Source: JAAXIE01 sp965263155 (GTDB lineage: Bacteria; Chloroflexota; Dehalococcoidia; Lucifugimonadales; JAAXIE01). Taken from it: a stretch of DNA of 64,000 nt. The position numbers were made by a program, and so were the translations under genes. The first letter of the stretch is position 1, and every line of letters starts with the position of its first letter. Of this stretch, positions 1-8,780 are shown piece after piece. The stretch spans positions 2,046,001-2,110,000 of the forward strand of contig OZ253586.1 of NCBI GenBank assembly GCA_965263155.1, read 5' to 3'. A model generated the notes under the pieces. The model searched no databases. It saw only the letters and a list, made by a program, of their open reading frames with translations, and had not been told where the DNA came from.

Positions 1-80
1 GGTAGCCAACGACGGTTGTTCCTGCGTCTTTTCGCTTCTGCCAACCTCCACTAACCCCTTAGGGCGTGGGGCCGCGCTGT

Positions 81-86
81 TATAAT
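81..86 (+). promoter_or_regulatory. Candidate -10 hexamer of the MFS gene
   Basis: A perfect TATAAT lies 70 bp before the MFS start codon. I see no convincing -35 hexamer at the right distance, and no strong ribosome binding site precedes the ATG, so this is only a plausible promoter element. Confidence 0.35.
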
Positions 87-155
87 GCACCCCACTATGC
101 CCTTGGCCCTTTTACTTCCTATGTCCCGTTTGTTTTGGGCCCGAAGTTTTGACCC

Positions 156-1388
156 ATGGCCCTGACGTCTTCGTCGTCAGTCCGGTCCAGCTGGATTTAC
201 TCCTTCCGCTACCGCGACTTTCGGCTACTCTGGGGCGCAACACTCCTGCAATCCTTAGCCATGGGTATGGAGCATGTGGCATCGGGTTGGCTGGTGCTGG
301 AGATGACAGATTCCGCCTTCATGGTGGGTGTCGCCGCGGCGGCCCGGATGGCCCCGTTTTTCTTCCTAGGAATTCTGTCAGGAGCTATCGCGGACCGGGT
401 GGACCGGCGCACATGCCTGCGCGTGGCCAGCTTGACTGCTGGCATCGTGGCGTTGGTGACCGCCTTCGTACTGCTGACCGACGTGGCCCAAGTGTGGCAC
501 ATCATCCTGCTGGCCTGCGCAGCGGGAGCTGCGTTCTCCTTCACCATGACCATTCGCCAGTCCTACACCTACGACATAGTAGGGCCGCAGCACGCTCTCA
601 ACGGCCTGTCGTTGGGCGGTATGGCGCAGCGGGCTGGCGCTGTGGTCGGCGCTCCCTTCGCTGGCTTCATCATCCACGCCACCGGGGTGGGAGAGCAGTA
701 CCTCCTGATCGGCGCAGTCCATATCGCGTCAGGGCTAGCCCTTTTTGTCCTGCGGGACGTGGGGCAGTCGGCCCCCAGCCAACGGGATAGCGTATGGCGG
801 AACCTCACGGGGTATATCGGGTTGTTGCGGGAGAACCGCACCCTGATGATTCTGATGATGCTAACGTCTATCACCGAGGTCTTCGGCTTCACACACCAGA
901 CCCTGCTGCCGGTGTTCGCACGCGACATTCTGGGAGTCGGCTCAGTGGGGCTGGGTTACATGACGGCAATCCGGCAGGGCGGAGGCGTACTGGGCCTGAT
1001 TCTCTTGGCCAACCTAGGGGACACCCGGCATAAGGGATTGCTGATGTTCGGGGCGGCCATAGGCTTTGGCTTGGGACAAATGGCGTTCTCTCTCAACGAC
1101 AACCTCTTCTTCTTCCTCGCCGTTCTCGCCTTCATCAACGGCTGCGCGTCCATGTCGGACACGCTGTACAAGACACTGATGCAGGCCAGTGTGCCCAACG
1201 ACCAGCGTGGCCGGGCCATGGGTTCGTGGGTGCTGAGCATCGGCTCCGCACCCATTGGACACTTGGGGGTTGGCGCAATGGCAGCCAGCTTGGGCGCTCC
1301 CGGCGCTCTGCTGGTCAACGGCAGCGTCCTGCTGGCGGCCAGCCTCTCCGCGGGCATCGGAGCGCCCCGTATACGGCGACTGGGCTAA
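156..1388 (+). CDS. Major facilitator superfamily exporter
   Basis: A 410-residue integral membrane protein of the MFS, closest in style to the EntS/MFS_3 exporters that move small molecules out of the cell. The N-terminal YRDFRLLWGA segment, the helix 2-3 loop with GAIADRVDRR, and about a dozen hydrophobic segments are typical, and the length fits the family. The ATG at 156 starts just before the conserved SFRYRDFRLLW motif. No substrate can be inferred. It stands alone, 245 bp upstream of the integrase and on the same strand. Confidence 0.88.
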   Translation: MALTSSSSVRSSWIYSFRYRDFRLLWGATLLQSLAMGMEHVASGWLVLEMTDSAFMVGVAAAARMAPFFFLGILSGAIADRVDRRTCLRVASLTAGIVALVTAFVLLTDVAQVWHIILLACAAGAAFSFTMTIRQSYTYDIVGPQHALNGLSLGGMAQRAGAVVGAPFAGFIIHATGVGEQYLLIGAVHIASGLALFVLRDVGQSAPSQRDSVWRNLTGYIGLLRENRTLMILMMLTSITEVFGFTHQTLLPVFARDILGVGSVGLGYMTAIRQGGGVLGLILLANLGDTRHKGLLMFGAAIGFGLGQMAFSLNDNLFFFLAVLAFINGCASMSDTLYKTLMQASVPNDQRGRAMGSWVLSIGSAPIGHLGVGAMAASLGAPGALLVNGSVLLAASLSAGIGAPRIRRLG

Positions 1389-1632
1389 CCCCTGCTGCAC
1401 CGGCTGGTGGACATCCTCTCATTGATATTCCCGCACACCCGTTCTAATATCAATGTAGACACTGGGGACTGACCCCATCGCCTACTGTTAGTCTCTGGCA
1501 GTATCAGGTTGTCTCAAGTATAGTCTGATAGGGCAACGCTCGTATTTGCTTATAGTATCACTTAGTCTCTTGCGTCCTCATCCTGTATCGGTTAGACTCA
1601 CTTCAGACAGTGATAGCAAAGGGATAACGGGA

Positions 1633-2841
1633 ATGCAAGAGCGAACGCTAACCGAACATCAAGAGGCCAGTGGGATTGACAGGCCAGCACATCTGAGCGC
1701 AGCCTTTGTGAAGACCGTTAAGGCGTCGGGCCGCTACGGTGACGGGCGCGGCGGCTACGGCCTCAGCCTTTTGGTGAAGGATGGCAGCCGCGGGCGCGTA
1801 CTCAAGTCCTGGTCCCAGCGCCTGCGGGTGAACGGCAGGGCGGTCAACGTCGGGCTGGGTAAGTATCCCATCACAGGGCTGGCCGACGCGCGGGAAAGGG
1901 CCTTGGAGAACGTCACAAGGGTTGCTCGCGGTGAATCCCTTCACGGCCCGGCCCGCAGCAGCGTTCCGACGTTTGCCGACACCCTGGAAACCGTGATAGC
2001 GCTTCACGCGCCAAGCTGGAAAACCGGCGCGGGAACGGCGGAACAATGGCGGGCCAGCCTGAGAGACTACGCGATACCCGTCATAGGGGGTATGCCTCTT
2101 GACCGGATTACCAGCGCCGACGTGCTGCGGGTGTTGGTGCCGATCTGGAACGACAAGCGCCACTTGGCACAGAAGATACGCCAGCGCATAGGGGCCGTGA
2201 TGGGCTGGGCCATAGGGCAGGGTTACAGGCCGGACAATCCCGCCGGTGACGCTATCACCGGTGCCCTGCCCAGAGGCGGATACAAAACCCAACATCACCC
2301 GGCCCTATCCCACAGTGACGTCGCCGGGGCCCTAGAGGCTATAGACAGTGTCGCGGGCTGGCCCGCTGCCCAATGGTCCATGGACCTACTGATTCTCACC
2401 GCTACCCGCTCGGGTGAAGCTCGGGGCGCTAGGTGGGAAGAAATCGACCTTGAGGCCAAGACGTGGACCATACCGGCGGGCCGTATGAAGGGCGGGAAGG
2501 TACACCGTGTTCCACTGTCACGGCAGGCGCTCAAGGTCCTGGAACGGGCCCGCCAGCTCGACAACGGCAACGGCCTGGTGTTCCCGACGGCCACGGGCCG
2601 GATGCTGCCCGATAGTGTGCTCAGCGGGATGCTACGCCAGCTCAATCTTGACTGTGTTCCCCACGGTTTCCGTTCCAGCTTCCGCGACTGGTGCGGTGAG
2701 AGGGGTGTAGCGCGGGAGGTGGCGGAAGCATGTCTAGCCCACCAAGTGAAGAACGAGGTTGAAGCCGCCTACGCGCGATCTGACTTGCTCGAAAGGCGTC
2801 GCGAAGTGATGCAGCTTTGGGCCGACTACGTGACTGGGTGA
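1633..2841 (+). CDS. int: P4-type tyrosine recombinase / integrase
   Basis: Site-specific tyrosine recombinase (402 residues) of the P4-like integrase group, which inserts genomic islands or satellites, often at tRNA 3' ends. The N-terminus (about residues 10-90) resembles the arm-binding DUF4102 domain. The catalytic domain keeps Arg259 (ATRSGEARG), His344-x2-Arg347 (HGFR), His370 and the nucleophile Tyr380 (AAYAR). The frame is open from 1546, but the ATG at 1633 starts closer to the conserved domain and gives normal length. No partner attachment site is visible just upstream. A matching AlpA regulator lies 2.4 kb downstream, separated by IS debris. Confidence 0.9.
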   Translation: MQERTLTEHQEASGIDRPAHLSAAFVKTVKASGRYGDGRGGYGLSLLVKDGSRGRVLKSWSQRLRVNGRAVNVGLGKYPITGLADARERALENVTRVARGESLHGPARSSVPTFADTLETVIALHAPSWKTGAGTAEQWRASLRDYAIPVIGGMPLDRITSADVLRVLVPIWNDKRHLAQKIRQRIGAVMGWAIGQGYRPDNPAGDAITGALPRGGYKTQHHPALSHSDVAGALEAIDSVAGWPAAQWSMDLLILTATRSGEARGARWEEIDLEAKTWTIPAGRMKGGKVHRVPLSRQALKVLERARQLDNGNGLVFPTATGRMLPDSVLSGMLRQLNLDCVPHGFRSSFRDWCGERGVAREVAEACLAHQVKNEVEAAYARSDLLERRREVMQLWADYVTG

Positions 2842-2876
2842 GTATCAAGATCGTCCAAAATGAGAAAAGGGTTGAC

Positions 2877-3224
2877 GCCCCCGATACTTATTTGGCGCGC
2901 AATTTGGTAGGCGTCGGTAATGAGCTAACGGTCCGCCGCATCTGGTGGGCCTTCGGATTGCAGCCCCACCGTACGGAGACCTTCAAGCTGTCGTCGGACC
3001 CCTTCTTCATCGAGAAGGGCAGGGACGTTTTGGGGCTATACCTGAATCCACCGGATCGGGCGTTGGTCCTGTGCGTGGACGAGAAGTCCCAGATCCAAGC
3101 CTTGGATCGCACCCGTCCGCTATTGCCCATGCGGCCGGGACAGGTGGAACGGCGCACCCATGATTACCTGCGCCACGGCACCACGTCGCTGTTCGCCGCC
3201 TTGGACGCCAGGAATGTCAACACG
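2877..3224 (+). pseudogene. IS630-family transposase fragment
   Basis: About 115 residues of an IS630-type transposase core, including LVLCVDEKSQIQALDRT (the first catalytic Asp block) followed by GTTSLFAALDA. The N-terminal helix-turn-helix and the C-terminal DDE residues are missing, and no start codon belongs to it, so it cannot act. It begins within about 40 bp of the integrase stop, suggesting that insertion or deletion rearranged the DNA behind the integrase. Confidence 0.75.
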
Positions 3225-3253
3225 TCAGGGGCTTTGCGTCAAAACCCCCCTAC

Positions 3254-3288
3254 TTGATGCAAAAGTCCCGGTTCTGATGCAAAAGTCC
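3254..3288 (+). repeat. Direct repeat TGATGCAAAAGTCC, two copies
   Basis: TGATGCAAAAGTCC occurs at 3255 and again at 3275, exactly 20 bp apart. Related TGATGCAA elements occur at 16891-16919 and 51420-51455 and may share an origin. The stretch 3289-3675 that follows contains no gene I can recognise. Confidence 0.6.
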
Positions 3289-3675
3289 ATATACTGGCCC
3301 TGAGAAGAAGGGCGGGGACGGCGGTGGTGGATGCCCGCTACTATACCGCCGACGCCGAGATAATCCGATACAGGTCAAGATACACCGAGCGCAGATCGGG
3401 AGGCCCGACCCCGACCGTCTCTCTTGGGAGTGCAGGCGAGTTGGCAACGCCAAGGAACCGACGCCCCCATGTGCGTGATGGTAACGCTGTATGAGCCCCA
3501 TGAAGGCTTCGAGGGTGTCGCGTAGCATTGCGGGTGAGGACTACCCCTTGATGCAGGCCTTGAGCGTTCAGGAGATGCTGACGAACTATGAGAGGCCCAA
3601 TCTGCCGCCTGTAGACCTCCGGTGGCTCGTGGGAGATACGCAGATGCGGATGGCAGTCACGTGACTGCCTTGGGA

Positions 3676-3807
3676 CTACTTCCACTCATCACGTACAACG
3701 TTCCAACCACTCCAGAGGCCGATACCTGTGCAGATAACCACGCACGTTAGCGTCGTGCCGATTGCTTCCGTAACGCTGATTGGCTCGAACATACCCACGA
3801 ACCCCAT
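3676..3807 (-). CDS. Small membrane protein or membrane-protein tail
   Basis: A 43-codon ORF (ATG at 3807) encoding MGFVGMFEPISV followed by a hydrophobic stretch TTLTCVVICTGIGLWSG and the tail WNVVRDEWK. Upstream the same frame continues with a second hydrophobic stretch (FLTIIGAGAGVTL) to a stop near 3870, with no good start codon. It therefore looks like the C-terminal part of a two-helix membrane protein rather than a complete gene. No family recognised. Confidence 0.35.
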   Translation of the reverse strand: MGFVGMFEPISVTEAIGTTLTCVVICTGIGLWSGWNVVRDEWK

Positions 3808-3870
3808 CAAAGTCACACCAGCCCCGGCGCCTATGATGGTTAAGAATGTAGCTAAGAGGTGGAGTCAAGG

Positions 3871-3898
3871 CAAACAAAAAGCCCTCGCGGTGGCGAGG
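3871..3898 (-). terminator. Rho-independent terminator-like hairpin
   Basis: Read on the minus strand: CCTCGC, loop CACC, GCGAGG, then GCTTTTTGTTTG. A six-pair GC stem with a U-rich tail is the classic intrinsic terminator. It would stop leftward transcription coming from the IS1-type remnant. Confidence 0.6.
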
Positions 3899-4014
3899 AC
3901 CCTCTGTTCTCATCATTCTTCTACGTATCTATTCGTTAAACAGTGTCCACAGGTGAGGGGTCGCTGCTAACGGACCTATGTTACAGACGAGCAAACCCTT
4001 GTGCTGTGTCGTTA

Positions 4015-4245
4015 TCACCCAATGGGTCTCGCTTCGATGTACAGTTCCCACCCCGGGTAGTCCGCCAGTCCCGCCTCCATGGCTGGCGTTGCCTTCAGCG
4101 TCTGGTGTATCTCGCACCAGTTGTGCCAGACGCTATGCAGCGCGACGGAGTGGACGTGGTTCTCAAACTTTTGGGAGAAGGCGTTGGTCTTCCGGGTGAA
4201 TCGCCTCATGCTCATCCGCATCGTGAGATTTTGCCGCTCCACAAG
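4015..4245 (-). pseudogene. IS1-family transposase C-terminal fragment
   Basis: The minus strand encodes VERQNLTMRMSMRRFTRKTN and, downstream, NHVHSVALHSVWHNWCEIHQTL and ATPAMEAGLAD. This is the well-conserved C-terminal part of IS1-type transposases. The N-terminal half is absent: at about 4250-4270 the sequence switches to an IS5-like element on the opposite strand, so one element has been cut by another. Confidence 0.75.
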
Positions 4246-4267
4246 CGATGGGGTGCCTCTCCATGCC

Positions 4268-4714
4268 ACCGAAAGCAACGGGTTGCTGATGGACTTCTTG
4301 GTGAGCAGAGCTACGGGGACGGCGGAGCGGGATGCGGTGCCGGTGATGCTGGACGATGCGAGACAGCGGGGCTACCGTCCCAGGACGCTGGGAGCTGATA
4401 AGGGGTACGACACCCGGGAGTGTGTCAGGGCCATGCGTAACCGTGGGGTGACGCCCCATGTGGCGCGGCGTACACACTCGGCTATAGACGGACGAACCAG
4501 ACGGCACGCGAGCTACAGGGCGAGCCAGAAGGTACGCAAGAGGGTAGAGGAGATATTCGGGTGGATGAAGACGGTGGGAGGATTCCGACGGACACGGTAC
4601 CGGGGAGTTGAACGGACGGGGCTGGCTGGGTACTTTGTGGCTACGGCCTACAACCTAGTGCGGATGGCGAACCTGGTGTCGTGTGAGAGGGCTCGGGCCG
4701 TTCAAGCTGTGTGA
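4268..4714 (+). pseudogene. IS5-like transposase, 3' half only (copy A)
   Basis: From NGLLMDFLVSRATG onward this matches the C-terminal 40 percent of the full-length copies at 6526-7626 and 18432-19535, including the GADKGYDTRECVRAM block and the terminal AGYFVATAYNLVRMANL. The N-terminal DUF772 domain and first catalytic Asp are missing; the junction with the IS1 remnant is at about 4268. The right-end non-coding segment and its inverted repeat are still present to about 4890, so this is a half-deleted copy. Confidence 0.85.
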
Positions 4715-4864
4715 TCTGCTTGGGGTGCACTGCGCCCGGAAGGGTCTGGCGGGCCCTCCCAGCCCCCCGCTGATCACCTTCTGGGCCGTATCCCGGAACC
4801 GCGAATCGGCTCTCTGGCCCACTCAGGACGTCGCCACCCCTCGGACAGGACACTTCTGACTGCC

Positions 4865-4890
4865 AAAACCCGTTCTTCCGCAACCTGTTA
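4865..4890 (+). repeat. Right terminal inverted repeat of IS copy A
   Basis: Read inward from the end this is CTAACAGGTTGCGGAAGAAC, matching the ends of the complete copies (TTAACAGGSTGCKGAARAA). It marks the right boundary of the truncated element. Confidence 0.6.
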
Positions 4891-5017
4891 GGGGCCGGAC
4901 AACAGCGGAAGGGCAACCAGGCGAGGCACACTGTTCCACGTTCGCCGGGCGCCTCCAGGGTGCCCATCACCTGGGCGTGGGTTTCTTTTGGGGAGCGTCC
5001 CGCAGGTCCAGTGGCTT

Positions 5018-5245
5018 TCAGACGTGACCTGCAGGCGTGGAACTCCAGCCCTCGTCGTGGATGGTGACCGGTTCGCTGAGGGCGGTCTCGAACCGGAATG
5101 GCCGCCCGGGACGGGTGGGCGTCCAAAGTTGGGAGCCCCACCTTCGGCGTAGATTGTCAACACCGGGCGCGCCCCAGGGTCGATCAGGTTTGACATGAGC
5201 GCGCACCAGCTGCTTGAACCCACCGGCTGACCTGGCAATCTTCAA
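5018..5245 (-). CDS. Possible small protein coupled to the AlpA gene
   Basis: A 75-codon frame whose TTG start overlaps the TGA stop of the AlpA gene, as in translational coupling. The product (KIARSAGGFKQLVRAHVKPDRPWG at its start) resembles nothing I recognise, and overlapping frames are also open in this GC-rich stretch. The support is the coupling geometry alone. Between here and the IS right end (4890-5018) I see no other gene. Confidence 0.3.
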   Translation of the reverse strand: MKIARSAGGFKQLVRAHVKPDRPWGAPGVDNLRRRWGSQLWTPTRPGRPFRFETALSEPVTIHDEGWSSTPAGHV

Positions 5246-5439
5246 CCATTGCTCCTGCGTCCTTCAATAAAGCCATCAACATCGGATTCGATCCATCTCA
5301 TACAGCGCTTCCCAATGTATATGGGCTCGGGAAACTCACCCTTCTTCCGCAGCCTATCGATGGTTGAGCGCGAAAGGCGAACCTTGGCCATTACTTCCTT
5401 TATGGTGAGCAATCGCTCTGGTCTCTCTTGGGGGGTCAT
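5242..5439 (-). CDS. alpA: AlpA-family DNA-binding regulator / excisionase
   Basis: A 65-residue MerR-like helix-turn-helix protein of the AlpA type: LLTIKEVMAKVRLSRSTIDRLRKKGEFPEP gives the winged helix and IYIGKRCMRWIESDVDGFI the C-terminal part. Length and motif order match P4 AlpA, which activates excision or integrase genes of satellites and islands. Together with the P4-type integrase it suggests one integrated element whose interior was replaced by IS sequence. The gene reads away from the repeat mosaic at 5494-6270, which covers its promoter side. Confidence 0.88.
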   Translation of the reverse strand: MTPQERPERLLTIKEVMAKVRLSRSTIDRLRKKGEFPEPIYIGKRCMRWIESDVDGFIEGRRSNG

Positions 5440-5493
5440 GTGACACCTCTGAAATTGTAGTGGGTATCGGGGTCAGCCCCGGCCTCGTTGGTA

Positions 5494-6270
5494 GGTACTA
5501 CAGCAAAATCGCTTTGAGCCTCTAACCTCGGTATATTCCAACCAGTGAATGGCATTGCAACACCTCCGGTTCGATCGTTTTCGCGAATCTGTGCGCGATC
5601 TTTGTGTATGGGATAACCAACGAGTACCCGTTGTCACTTCGATGAACAAATCCGGCACCTCTGCAAAGGCTGTTCTGAGTGGTCGACACAAGACCGTCAC
5701 TTCACCAGCCTTACCAAACCGCTCGACCTACCTCCCCTACGGTGAACGGTGTATCGAGTGTAGAGACAACTCCTCTCTCAAAGATGGTCTGCACAGGTCC
5801 GGGTTCGTAGGGGTCAACTGTTCTCGCAATATCTGTGCTACATCTATGCTACATTTTGGTGTATGAGATTACTAACGAGTAGCACTGTCACTTCGCGAAG
5901 TCGGATTTTGATATTAATACTACAGCGAATCACTTTGTGCCAATGACCTATTCCAAGCCGACTGTCGGAACGCCCGATCTACCACTCTACGGTGAACGAT
6001 GAGATGGCCTGTACAGGTCTAGGGTCGTGGGAATCAGCCTCCGTCATATGAGTTTTAGATATAATCTAAGTGAAGCCGTGAGGTCGTAATTTGTATTAAT
6101 ACCACGGCAATCACTTAGAGTCAATAACCTATTCCAATCAGTGAACGGCATTGCGAAACCTCCAGTTTGACCGTTCTAGCAATATCTGTGCTACATCTAT
6201 GCTACATTTTTGTTTATGGGGTACTAACGAGTCCCGTTTTCACTTCGACACTACCCTACGGTGAACGATG
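5494..6270. repeat. Mosaic of non-coding repeated modules upstream of AlpA
   Basis: No gene lies between 5440 and 6461. The stretch is built from recurring modules. Module a (ATTAATACYAC, AATCACTT) is at 5494, 5913 and 6096; module b (TATTCCAA, CAGTGAAYGGCATTGC) at 5533, 5949 and 6130; module c (GCAATATCTGTGCTACATC) at 5581 degenerate, 5826 and 6179; module d (TAACGAGT with CACTTCG) at 5614, 5862 and 6221; module e (CTACGGTGAACGRTG) at 5736, 5986 and 6255; module f (ACAGGTCNGGGTCGTRGG) at 5790 and 6010. The order is a-b-c-d-e-f, c-d, a-b-e-f, a-b-c-d-e. Confidence 0.75.
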
Positions 6271-6461
6271 TGATGAATGTCGAGACAACACCCTCTATGG
6301 CTAAGTGATTCACGCACTCCTAAAATTCTGATGCCTTCATATTCAAGTCACCTCTATCCTCGGCAATCACGTCTACATCTGGAGGGGTATACGTGGTTGG
6401 GTACAAGAAACGCGGTCAAATGCATGCCTACGACGTGGGCAGCGGCAACATTCGAACCGCC

Positions 6462-7802
6462 TAACAGGGTGCGGAAAAAGAGTTTTGTGAGTTAGGATGC
6501 CAAGGAGACGGAGCGGAGGTGCGGGATGCGTGGCAGGCATGAGGAACAGGAAGTGATGTTGGCCTACGTGAATCTGGAGGAGCGGGTACCGAAGGACCAT
6601 CCCCTACGCACCATCAAGGCGGTGGCCGACGAGGCACTGAAACGCCTCTCACCCGAGTTCGACAGGATGTACTCCAACGTGGGCCGGGCATCGGTGCCAC
6701 CGGAGCGATTGCTGAAGGCGTCCCTGCTCATCTCCCTCTACTCGGTGCGCAGCGAGCGGGCCTTCCGCGAAGAGCTGGAATACAATCTCCTCTTCCGCTG
6801 GTTCCTGGATATGAACCTGATGGAGCGTAGCTTCGACCCGACAGTGTTCACCAAGAACCGGAAGCGATTGCTGGAACACCGTGTGGGCCAGGCCCTGTTC
6901 GACGAGGTGGTGTGGGAGGCCGACCGCCGGGGGCTCCTGTCGGACGAGCACTTCAGCGTGGACGGGACGCTGATAGAGGCGGTGACCAGCATCAAGAGCT
7001 TCCGACGGAGAGATGAGGAGGAGCCACCCGCCGACGACCCCGGCAATCCGTGGGTGGACTTTCGTGGAGAGAGGTTGAAGAACGAGACCCACGAGAGCAG
7101 GACGGACCCCGAGGCTAGGTTGATGCGGAAGGGTAAGGGGAGAGAGGCCAAGTTGTCATTCATGGGCCACGCCCTGATGGAGAACGGCAACGGACTGTTG
7201 ATGGACTTCTTGGTGAGCAGGGCCACGGGTAGGGCGGAGCGTGAGGCTGTGCCCGTGATGCTGGACGACGCCCGGCAGCGGGGGTACCGTCCCAGGACGC
7301 TGGGAGCTGATAAGGGGTACGACACCCGGGAGTGTGTCAGGGCCATGCGTAACCGGGGGGTTACGCCTCACGTGGCGCGGCGGACACACTCGGCGATAGA
7401 CGGACGCACCACGAGGCACGCTAGCTACAGGGCGAGTCAGAAGGTGCGCAAGAGGGTGGAGGAGGTGTTCGGGTGGATGAAGACAGTGGGAGGATTCCGA
7501 CGGACACGTTATCGGGGAGTAGAGCGGACGGGGCTGGCTGGGTACTTTGTGGCTACGGCCTACAACCTGGTGCGGATGGCTAACCTGGTGTCGTATGAGA
7601 GGGCTCGGGCCCTCCAGCAGACGTGATCGCCTGGGCGTGGCAGTGCGCCCGTAAGGTCTGACGGGCCCTCCCAGTCCTTGCTGATCACCTCATGGTCCCT
7701 TGGCAGGGGTCCCAAACCGCCTTCCGGCTAACCGAAAGCGTCAAACTTAACTCAAACCAGACTCTTCGAACCAGTGAAACCCATTCTTCAGCAGCCTGCT
7801 AA
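6462..7802 (+). mobile_element. Complete IS5-like insertion sequence (copy B)
   Basis: About 1341 bp bounded by imperfect inverted repeats: left TAACAGGGTGCGGAAAAAG, right (read inward) TAGCAGGCTGCTGAAGAATG. It carries one transposase gene of 366 codons and about 175 bp of non-coding right end. A second complete copy is at 18367-19711. The terminal repeats and coding region agree, so this copy looks intact and possibly active. I could not establish a target duplication. Confidence 0.85.
6526..7626 (+). CDS. IS5-like transposase (DUF772 + DDE_Tnp_1)
   Basis: A 366-residue DDE transposase that cuts and joins the ends of its own element. The N-terminal DUF772 region contains RVPKDHPLRTIK and YNLLFRWFLDMNL; the catalytic core includes SVDGTLIEA (first Asp), GADKGYD (second Asp) and RVEEVFGWMKTVGG (Glu), then FRRTRYRG. 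The ATG at 6526 gives the start MRGRHEEQEVML, shared by all copies. It is uninterrupted and full length. ISfinder might group such proteins under IS5 or IS1182, and I cannot decide between them without a search. Confidence 0.92.
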   Translation: MRGRHEEQEVMLAYVNLEERVPKDHPLRTIKAVADEALKRLSPEFDRMYSNVGRASVPPERLLKASLLISLYSVRSERAFREELEYNLLFRWFLDMNLMERSFDPTVFTKNRKRLLEHRVGQALFDEVVWEADRRGLLSDEHFSVDGTLIEAVTSIKSFRRRDEEEPPADDPGNPWVDFRGERLKNETHESRTDPEARLMRKGKGREAKLSFMGHALMENGNGLLMDFLVSRATGRAEREAVPVMLDDARQRGYRPRTLGADKGYDTRECVRAMRNRGVTPHVARRTHSAIDGRTTRHASYRASQKVRKRVEEVFGWMKTVGGFRRTRYRGVERTGLAGYFVATAYNLVRMANLVSYERARALQQT

Positions 7803-7825
7803 ACGCCCATCTGAAAGAACTGGCC

Positions 7826-8090
7826 GGCTACAGAAGAATGGGTTTAGCCGGTTTGGCGTAGTTGGTTGAGTGGGCAGTGACGGCGTCTTGCCGGGATTGA
7901 AGACGGACTTGGGGCACTGGCGGACTATTCAGGAGGTGGTCTGCGGGGGGATCCGAGGCCCCGTCAAGCCATTTGCGCGCGCTGCGTCCCAGGCAGGTCA
8001 CACCGGGTGAACGGCCTGGGTCTGCCGTGGTGACGGCAGGTTGGCCATCCGCGCCAGATTGTGGGCCGTGGCCACGAAGTGTCCTGCCAC
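7826..8090 (-). pseudogene. Right end of a second IS type with transposase C-terminus
   Basis: On the minus strand, 8090 to 7998 encodes LAGHFVATAHNLARMANL ending in a stop, which parallels the C-terminus of the IS5-like transposases but is a different subtype. The non-coding tail to 7826 is closely similar to 55020-55147 (shared GAGTGGGCAGTGACGGCG and GAAGACGGACTTGGGGC). It is a remnant: the rest of the transposase is missing. Between 7627 and 7802 only the right end of copy B is present. Confidence 0.65.
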
Positions 8091-8275
8091 CAGGTGGTGC
8101 TACTGGGGCCCAGGAAGGTGGAGCTCTCCCGCGATGCCAGCGCCGAGGCGCAGGTGCGGGGATCGCGGGAGAGCTGGAGGTCCTGCCCTGCAGGGCCTTG
8201 ATGTTGAAGTTCCACTGCTGTATCGGTGTCTGGGGATATTCGCTGGGGGGCGCATCTGCCATTCGCCCTGCCCCC

Positions 8276-8539
8276 CTAGCACATGTCGCCGTCGAGCAGA
8301 TGCACTCGCGCGGCCCACGACCACGCCTGTTCGTAGAATGTGCCCTGGTCGATCACTGCCTCAGCGTGCTGACGGCACTCATTCGCGTTCGTGTCAAGGT
8401 GTTGGTCAATCTCGCCGGAGCGCACCAGTTGGCGGAATACCGCATAGTGACACGACCGCAGGAAGTTCCGCCTCTTGTCTTTCAGTTGCTCCGGGGAGTA
8501 GTGGCGATCTACCCACTCCTGTCGCACGGTGGCCGTCAT
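8276..8539 (-). CDS. Small hypothetical protein
   Basis: An 87-residue protein beginning MTATVRQEWVDRHYSPEQL. The ATG at 8539 is preceded by GGGGAGGGG about 10 bases upstream. The middle (RRNFLRSCHYAVFRQLVRSGEIDQHLDTNANECRQ) is helical and charged and faintly recalls small transposon-borne TnpV proteins, but I would not assign that. No neighbour gives a role. Confidence 0.45.
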   Translation of the reverse strand: MTATVRQEWVDRHYSPEQLKDKRRNFLRSCHYAVFRQLVRSGEIDQHLDTNANECRQHAEAVIDQGTFYEQAWSWAARVHLLDGDMC

Positions 8540-8780
8540 CTCAGCCACTGCGGCCCCTCCCCGGTGCAAGTTAAGGACTTATTTACACCATAGGACCGAG
8601 CACCCGCAACCCTAAGTGTCTTATAGGACGCTTAACCGAGGCCAGCTAGGGAGCTTCTCCTTTAGAACAAGCCCTATCTGACGATGTTCTATTATATGTC
8701 TATCGAAGTAATATGCCGCCCGTAAAGTAGTAAAATAACTCACACACAGACCAAATTCTGCGTCTTTCAAAAGAGGGGGG

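Noticed and set aside
1389..1632. Attachment site or tRNA end upstream of the integrase
   Set aside because: I looked for T-loop and acceptor sequences on both strands and found none; no match to the tRNA fragment at 58121.
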